A DNA stretch of 9,996 bases from Pseudomonadota bacterium. Lineage in GTDB: Bacteria; Pseudomonadota; Gammaproteobacteria; Enterobacterales; Enterobacteriaceae. The stretch covers positions 1 to 9,996 of the forward strand of contig JAEYFY010000447.1 in assembly GCA_023454395.1 (NCBI GenBank). Reading direction: 5' to 3'. The position numbers and the translations under genes are program-made. Positions 6,150-9,996 of the stretch are shown here, in pieces (position 1 is the stretch's first letter; the number at the start of each line of letters is the position of its first letter). The notes beneath the pieces are model-generated. The model worked only from the letters and a program-made list of their open reading frames with translations. It searched no databases and was not told the origin of the DNA.

Positions 6150-7667
6150 ATGGGTTTTTCCGTTGATGTGCTGGCTAAAATTGCCATTGAATTACAAAAA
6201 GATGTAGGTCATCAAGATAGGTTCCAACGACTGGTGACGACACTACGGCAAGTGCTAAATTGTGATGCAGCAGCGTTGCTTCGTTATGAGCCTCATCAGT
6301 TTATTCCATTAGCTATAGATGGCCTTGTCCCTGATGTTTTAGGTCGGCGATTTTTACTTGAAGGGCATCCTCGTCTTGAAACTATCGCGCGAGCAGGCGA
6401 TGTGGTTCGCTTCCCAGCAGACAGTGATTTACCTGATCCTTATGATGGGCTTATTCCAGATAGAGAACATTTAAAAGTTCATGCTTGTGTTGGATTACCA
6501 TTATTTGCGGGGCAAGATTTAATTGGTACGTTAACGCTTGATGGAATGGACCCTCATCAGTTTGATACCTTTAGTGATGAAGAATTACGTTTAATTGCCG
6601 CATTAACCTCTGGGGCATTAAATAATGCGTTATTGATTGAGCAACTCGAAAATCAAAATATGTTAATTACGCCAACCAATACGTTTAAGCCCACAGTCAA
6701 AACAGAAATTATTGGTTTATCGTCTTCGATGATGCAACTGAAAAAAGAGATAGAAATTGTTGCTCCCGCTGATATGAATATTTTAGTGAGTGGTGAAACA
6801 GGAACCGGTAAAGAGCTGGTGGTAAAAGCCATTCATGAAATGTCTAATCGTGCAGATAATCCGTTAGTCTATTTAAATTGTGCAGCACTTCCTGAAAGCG
6901 TGGCGGAAAGTGAATTATTCGGGCATGTAAAAGGGGCTTTTACCGGTGCAATTAGCCATCGTAGTGGTAAATTTGAAATGGCAGATAACGGAACGTTATT
7001 TCTTGATGAAATAGGGGAATTATCATTATCACTCCAAGCTAAACTACTGCGTGTCTTACAATATGGCGATATTCAACGGATAGGTGATGATCGTAATTTA
7101 CGCGTTAATGTCCGTGTATTAGCCGCAACAAATCGTGACTTATGGGAAGAAGTCTTGGCGGGAAATTTTCGTGCTGATCTTTTTCATCGATTAAGCATTT
7201 TTCCTTTGCATGTTCCGCCATTACGAGAAAGAGACGAAGATATTTTGCTCTTAGTGGGTTATTTTTGTGAGCAATATCGTCAACGTTTTAATCTTACTCA
7301 AGTGATTATTAGCCCTGAGTTACGTCTTTATTTATTGCACTATTCTTGGCCGGGTAATGTGCGTGAATTAGAACATACCATTCACCGAGCAATTGTTTTA
7401 GCAAGAGCCGGAAATAAAACCGATAGTCTTATTTTACAAGTCAGCCATTTTGCTTTGGGGGCTGAAAATCCAATTCACTCAGGCGCTCAAACGTTACCTT
7501 CAGAAGAAAAAAATCTAAAAGAAGCTACGGATGAATTTCAGCGAGACTTAATTAAACAAGCATTGCTACGTAATAACCAAAATTGGGCAGCAACCGCGCG
7601 AGAATTATCACTTGATCCGGCAAATTTACGTCGTTTAACAAAACGCTTGGGATTAAAATCATCATAA
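6150..7667 (+). CDS. norR: NorR, NO-sensing sigma-54-dependent activator
   Basis: NorR binds NO at a mononuclear iron in its N-terminal GAF domain and then activates sigma-54 RNA polymerase at the norVW promoter. The 505 residues (E. coli 504) keep the conserved GAF-domain residues, including those proposed as iron ligands: Arg75, Arg81, Asp96, Tyr98, Asp99, His111, Cys113 and Asp131. The AAA+ domain has Walker A GETGTGKE (215-222), the sigma-54-contacting GAFTGA loop (262-267, with Gly266) and Walker B LFLDE (283-287). A Fis-type helix-turn-helix ends the protein ([19 protein letters not shown]). The ATG follows GAGG by 7 nt. The gene is divergent from norVW and overlooks three perfect NorR sites. 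All functional residues I could check are intact. Confidence 0.97.
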   Translation: MGFSVDVLAKIAIELQKDVGHQDRFQRLVTTLRQVLNCDAAALLRYEPHQFIPLAIDGLVPDVLGRRFLLEGHPRLETIARAGDVVRFPADSDLPDPYDGLIPDREHLKVHACVGLPLFAGQDLIGTLTLDGMDPHQFDTFSDEELRLIAALTSGALNNALLIEQLENQNMLITPTNTFKPTVKTEIIGLSSSMMQLKKEIEIVAPADMNILVSGETGTGKELVVKAIHEMSNRADNPLVYLNCAALPESVAESELFGHVKGAFTGAISHRSGKFEMADNGTLFLDEIGELSLSLQAKLLRVLQYGDIQRIGDDRNLRVNVRVLAATNRDLWEEVLAGNFRADLFHRLSIFPLHVPPLRERDEDILLLVGYFCEQYRQRFNLTQVIISPELRLYLLHYSWPGNVRELEHTIHRAIVLARAGNKTDSLILQVSHFALGAENPIHSGAQTLPSEEKNLKEATDEFQRDLIKQALLRNNQNWAATARELSLDPANLRRLTKRLGLKSS

Positions 7668-7690
7668 TTTTAAAAGGGATGTTCTTAATG

Positions 7691-7727
7691 AAAAAAGGTA
7701 ATTTGGGTGCGTGGTCCAAATTACCTT
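7691..7727 (-). terminator. Rho-independent terminator of the dms operon
   Basis: AAGGTAATTTGG (7695-7706) and CCAAATTACCTT (7716-7727) are a perfect 12-bp inverted repeat with a 9-nt loop. Read leftward, the stem runs into six Ts (7696-7691), a proper terminator 38 bp past the dmsD stop. Rightward no T-run follows, although the hairpin could still stabilise the 3' end of norR mRNA. Confidence 0.82.
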
Positions 7728-7765
7728 AAATAATTATGTTAGGATGATAAGTTGTTAATAAATTT

Positions 7766-8335
7766 CTATTTTCTGAATGCGTTCACCGTGATGGTTACCA
7801 GTTCTGTTAATGTGCTATAAAATTGGCTATACCCACTCATTTTTAATTTATTTAAATAGTGAGGTAGCCATGTGGTTAAATGAAGGGAAAATAATTCATT
7901 AACCGCGTCTTCTCTTTTTTCTGATGCCAATACTGCCGCTTGAAATAACATCAAACCGATATGATCAACAGGCTCTGGAAAAGGCGTGTTTACTTTTAAG
8001 CGTTCCCGTTTTAAAAATTCACTCAATGCAAGGGTAGAATCCCCTTGTAATAAACCCTCAGGATCTAAATAAACCGAACCCCAAGGAGGGGCAGGCAATG
8101 CATTTGGGCCAACAAAAAGATTTTGCCATTGGTTTTTTAATTGCGCTGTATCGATAGAAGCGGAATCAATTAAACGTTCACACAAACGACTTTCAATTTT
8201 ACAAGGCCACTGTGTTGCAAAATCCCCAGTTTTAAAAAAGTTGAGTGCAGTTTTATTGGTGTCATCATCAGGTGGGAATAAATAACAAATTCCCAATAAA
8301 TTAAATGCAGCCGCATAATAAGAGAGTCTGCTCAT
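7766..8335 (-). CDS. dmsD: DmsD, TorD-family chaperone for DMSO reductase
   Basis: DmsD is a cytoplasmic redox-enzyme maturation protein that binds the twin-arginine signal of the DmsA precursor and guides its folding and export. The match to E. coli DmsD (204 residues) is clear: ATQWP near the N-terminus and the conserved block LFVGPNALPAPPWGSV, followed by GDSTLAL and EPVDHIG. I chose ATG at 8335 (189 residues), with AAGGA about 13 nt upstream. The frame stays open to a TTG at 8359, which would give 197 residues, but that start has no usable ribosome site and lies inside a hairpin arm. The gene follows dmsC by 79 bp. The order dmsABC-dmsD resembles the E. coli ynfEFGH-dmsD cluster more than E. 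coli dmsABC, where dmsD is elsewhere. A general TorD-like chaperone is the alternative label. Confidence 0.85.
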   Translation of the reverse strand: MSRLSYYAAAFNLLGICYLFPPDDDTNKTALNFFKTGDFATQWPCKIESRLCERLIDSASIDTAQLKNQWQNLFVGPNALPAPPWGSVYLDPEGLLQGDSTLALSEFLKRERLKVNTPFPEPVDHIGLMLFQAAVLASEKREDAVNELFSLHLTTWLPHYLNKLKMSGYSQFYSTLTELVTITVNAFRK

Positions 8336-8353
8336 AATTTTTGATACTTCCTT

Positions 8354-8386
8354 AAACAAACCCCAGTTAATGAGGTTTGTTTTTTT
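8354..8386 (+). terminator. Terminator-like hairpin between dmsC and dmsD, oriented against the operon
   Basis: AAACAAACC (8354-8362) pairs perfectly with GGTTTGTTT (8374-8382) and a run of seven Ts follows (8380-8386). It therefore looks like a rho-independent terminator only when read rightward, where no gene precedes it. In the leftward operon mRNA the same sequence forms a hairpin ending immediately before the AAGGA site of dmsD. It could therefore affect dmsD translation or mRNA processing, or stop antisense transcripts. The structure is seen; the function is inferred. Confidence 0.45.
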
Positions 8387-8414
8387 ATTATTGAAACAAC
8401 ATGCTCAATGACGA

Positions 8415-9314
8415 TTAGTGAATTGAGTAGAAAACATAGCGCAACATAAAGTCAGCGATAATGGCGATCACACAGCCAAGTGCAAAAATAGACTCAGTTG
8501 ATTTATCTTGATTTTTAGGGGCTAGGAATTTCACTAAACTATAACCACAAGCCAATACGGCAAAGGTTGCTAAGATCCAACAGGTCGTGCGTAACGAACC
8601 AATAGAGTAATAGACTTGAATAGGTGATAACGGGAATGTCACCGATTTTTGGCTATATAGCGTACTCGTTAAATATTGCTCATAAAAAGGTTGATACAGT
8701 AATCGGCCAATTAAGCTAAATGCCATTATTCCCCATAATTGCCATTTCCAGCGCATTGGGAAAGAAGCTGGTGGTATTTCAATACCTAACTTATTTCCTA
8801 TGCGTTGTAATACTTTGATCAGCAAAAAGAAAATAGCAGCACCCAGTGTTAACATTGCCCCGAAGAACATCACATAAGTGTTTGGGTCCATCCATGTCAA
8901 AATGGAGGTATGGCGATAAATCGATGCCATGCAATAAATATCAAATAGCCCAATCAGAATACTGGTACTTAATAACAGCATTGAGAGTTTGCGAGTGCGC
9001 CAGAGCCATAAAAAAGTTACGCCTAGGCAGCCAACAAAAATAGCGGTGACGGCAACTTCACGACTTAGCCAAGCAGAAAAAACATTTCTAATCGCATTAG
9101 GGGCATTTAATGGCACACCTAAGTGAGTGATTGAGGCAATAGAGCCTAAACCCGCCAATCCGCAAATAACAAATAAGGCCAATAGCATAAAGCGATAGTA
9201 GCTTTCAGCATTGAGGTAATGAGAAAGGCGACGAGCAAAAAGCCCTGTTGTTAGCGCAAGACCAATGGTCGCATTCATCATAAATGTGAAGATTAATAAT
9301 GACCATTCATTCAT
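8415..9314 (-). CDS. dmsC: DmsC, membrane anchor subunit of DMSO reductase
   Basis: DmsC anchors the DmsAB dimer to the inner membrane and oxidises menaquinol, passing electrons to DmsB. The 299 residues (E. coli DmsC 287) hold eight hydrophobic segments, at roughly 4-27, 41-66, 88-105, 110-133, 146-169, 190-207, 237-264 and 277-298, as in the family. His64 in the motif SITHLG corresponds to E. coli His65, linked to quinol binding. The following NVFSAWLSREVA and the terminal RYVFYSIH also fit DmsC/YnfH proteins. ATG overlaps the dmsB stop as ATGA (9314-9311), with AAGGGAG at 9328-9322, so translation is probably coupled. The sequence cannot separate DmsC from the paralogue YnfH. Confidence 0.88.
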   Translation of the reverse strand: MNEWSLLIFTFMMNATIGLALTTGLFARRLSHYLNAESYYRFMLLALFVICGLAGLGSIASITHLGVPLNAPNAIRNVFSAWLSREVAVTAIFVGCLGVTFLWLWRTRKLSMLLLSTSILIGLFDIYCMASIYRHTSILTWMDPNTYVMFFGAMLTLGAAIFFLLIKVLQRIGNKLGIEIPPASFPMRWKWQLWGIMAFSLIGRLLYQPFYEQYLTSTLYSQKSVTFPLSPIQVYYSIGSLRTTCWILATFAVLACGYSLVKFLAPKNQDKSTESIFALGCVIAIIADFMLRYVFYSIH

Positions 9315-9952
9315 TTTCTTTCTCCCTTATTATTAATTCCGTCATTATTGGCACCCTGATGTGGGTTAATAACAAGGTTAGGATGCGTTATTTCAGGGGA
9401 AGGTAAACCCGTGACATAATCTAAATCACCATAGCGTTCACGTAGTTCATCAATAGGGCCAAATTGAATTGCACCTAGCGGACAAGTAGCGACACAAACT
9501 GGTTGTTCACCTTTTTGCTGTAAATCGATACAAAAGTCGCATTTTGACATCTGTTTGGTTTCTGGGTTCATCTGTGGCGCGCCATAAGGGCAAGACCACG
9601 CACAAGCACCACAACCGACGCATTTGTCTGTATCTACCATCACAATGCCGTCACCTTCACGCTTATGCATTGCTGTGGTTGGGCAGTTTTTAACGCAAAT
9701 CGGATCGTCACAATGGTTACAAGAAATAGATAACGTGTAAGCAAAGACATTATTGACCAGTGCGCCTTTAGGATTTCGGGTATAACCACCGCCCGTAATT
9801 TCATAGACACGACGAAATTTGCGTCCGACATCAAGGTTGTTTTTATCTTTACAGGCAACCTGACACGCCTTACAACCTGAACAGCGAGCGCTGTCGATAT
9901 AAAATCCTAACTGTTTGTTGCTCACAGCGGGATAAACGATAAATTTACTCAT
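9311..9952 (-). CDS. dmsB: DmsB, four-cluster iron-sulfur subunit of DMSO reductase
   Basis: DmsB carries electrons from DmsC to the molybdenum subunit DmsA. The 213 residues (E. coli 205) have exactly 16 cysteines in four ferredoxin-type groups: 24/27/30/34, 78/81/86/90, 111/114/117/121 and 138/141/153/157, enough for four [4Fe-4S] clusters. The conserved SISCNHCDDPIC, CPYGAPQ and FGPIDELRERYGDL fit the DmsB/YnfG family. No signal peptide is visible, as expected for a protein exported together with Tat-targeted DmsA. The ATG has GAGGT 8 nt upstream and overlaps the dmsA stop as ATGA. The E. coli-like paralogue YnfG is the only close alternative. Confidence 0.93.
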   Translation of the reverse strand: MSKFIVYPAVSNKQLGFYIDSARCSGCKACQVACKDKNNLDVGRKFRRVYEITGGGYTRNPKGALVNNVFAYTLSISCNHCDDPICVKNCPTTAMHKREGDGIVMVDTDKCVGCGACAWSCPYGAPQMNPETKQMSKCDFCIDLQQKGEQPVCVATCPLGAIQFGPIDELRERYGDLDYVTGLPSPEITHPNLVINPHQGANNDGINNKGERK

Positions 9953-9996
9953 GCTTTTGCTACCTCGACCAATAATGTTTGGTGAGCATTGCCGTG
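9949..9996 (-). CDS. dmsA: DmsA, catalytic molybdoenzyme subunit, C-terminal fragment
   Basis: Only the last 15 codons and the TGA stop (9951-9949) are in the window. They encode HGNAHQTLLVEVAKA, which fits the typical C-terminus of DmsA/YnfE-type DMSO reductase catalytic subunits. The stop overlaps the dmsB ATG. The identity rests mainly on operon context, since dmsB and dmsC follow in the standard order. The molybdopterin-binding domains and twin-arginine signal lie beyond the right edge. Confidence 0.75.
   Translation of the reverse strand, partial: HGNAHQTLLVEVAKA

Noticed and set aside
7688..7729. A 13-codon reading frame (MKKGNLGAWSKLP) with AAGGGA upstream, just after norR
   Set aside because: It consists almost entirely of the two arms of the dms terminator hairpin, so the pairing explains the sequence. 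The ribosome-site match can occur by chance and no protein family is recognisable.
8846..9043. Open frame of 65 codons opposite dmsC
   Set aside because: It is antisense to membrane-segment codons of dmsC with no own signals. A 72-codon minus-strand frame at 9640-9858 overlapping dmsB is rejected for the same reason.

Overview
The window is AT-rich, densely coded bacterial DNA. The proteins are close to Escherichia coli YtfE, NorW, NorV, NorR and DmsA-D in residue pattern and length, but the DNA is much more AT-rich than E. coli. This suggests a low-GC enteric gammaproteobacterium of the Proteus/Providencia type (Morganellaceae). The genus is inferred from protein resemblance and base composition only; there is no rRNA or other marker here. 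I see no tRNA, rRNA, CRISPR array, insertion sequence or phage gene.

Layout. (1) Positions 1-61 hold the N-terminus of a leftward metallo-beta-lactamase-fold hydrolase. A 345-bp control region (62-406) separates it from a rightward 735-residue protein that fuses a LacI-type repressor to an ABC-transporter-type solute-binding domain (407-2614). The control region carries two copies of the same 13-base operator in inverted orientation, one on the leftward promoter and one upstream of the regulator gene. It also has a Fur-box-like site and a palindrome containing three GATC sites. (2) Positions 2673-7667 form a nitric-oxide defence module. The leftward genes norV-norW-ytfE face the rightward norR. 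The shared 189-bp region has three perfect GTCA-N3-TGAC NorR sites and a -24/-12 (sigma-54) type promoter. (3) Positions 7766-9996 are the 3' part of a leftward DMSO-reductase operon, dmsA(partial)-dmsB-dmsC-dmsD, with a rho-independent terminator at its end.

How the genes work together. NorR senses NO through a non-haem iron in its GAF domain and, with sigma-54 RNA polymerase, turns on norVW. NorV (flavorubredoxin) reduces NO to N2O with electrons from NADH passed on by NorW. YtfE, a di-iron protein tied to repair of NO-damaged iron centres, lies 25 bp behind norW and is probably co-transcribed, so NO removal and damage repair would share one switch. The dms genes encode a membrane-bound anaerobic respiratory enzyme: DmsA catalytic, DmsB with four Fe-S clusters, DmsC as quinol-oxidising anchor, and DmsD as the chaperone for DmsA. 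Both modules fit life at low oxygen.

The least familiar part is the left end: a cytoplasmic repressor-receptor hybrid facing an MBL hydrolase gene across an elaborate control region. Its ligand and the rest of the leftward operon are not visible.
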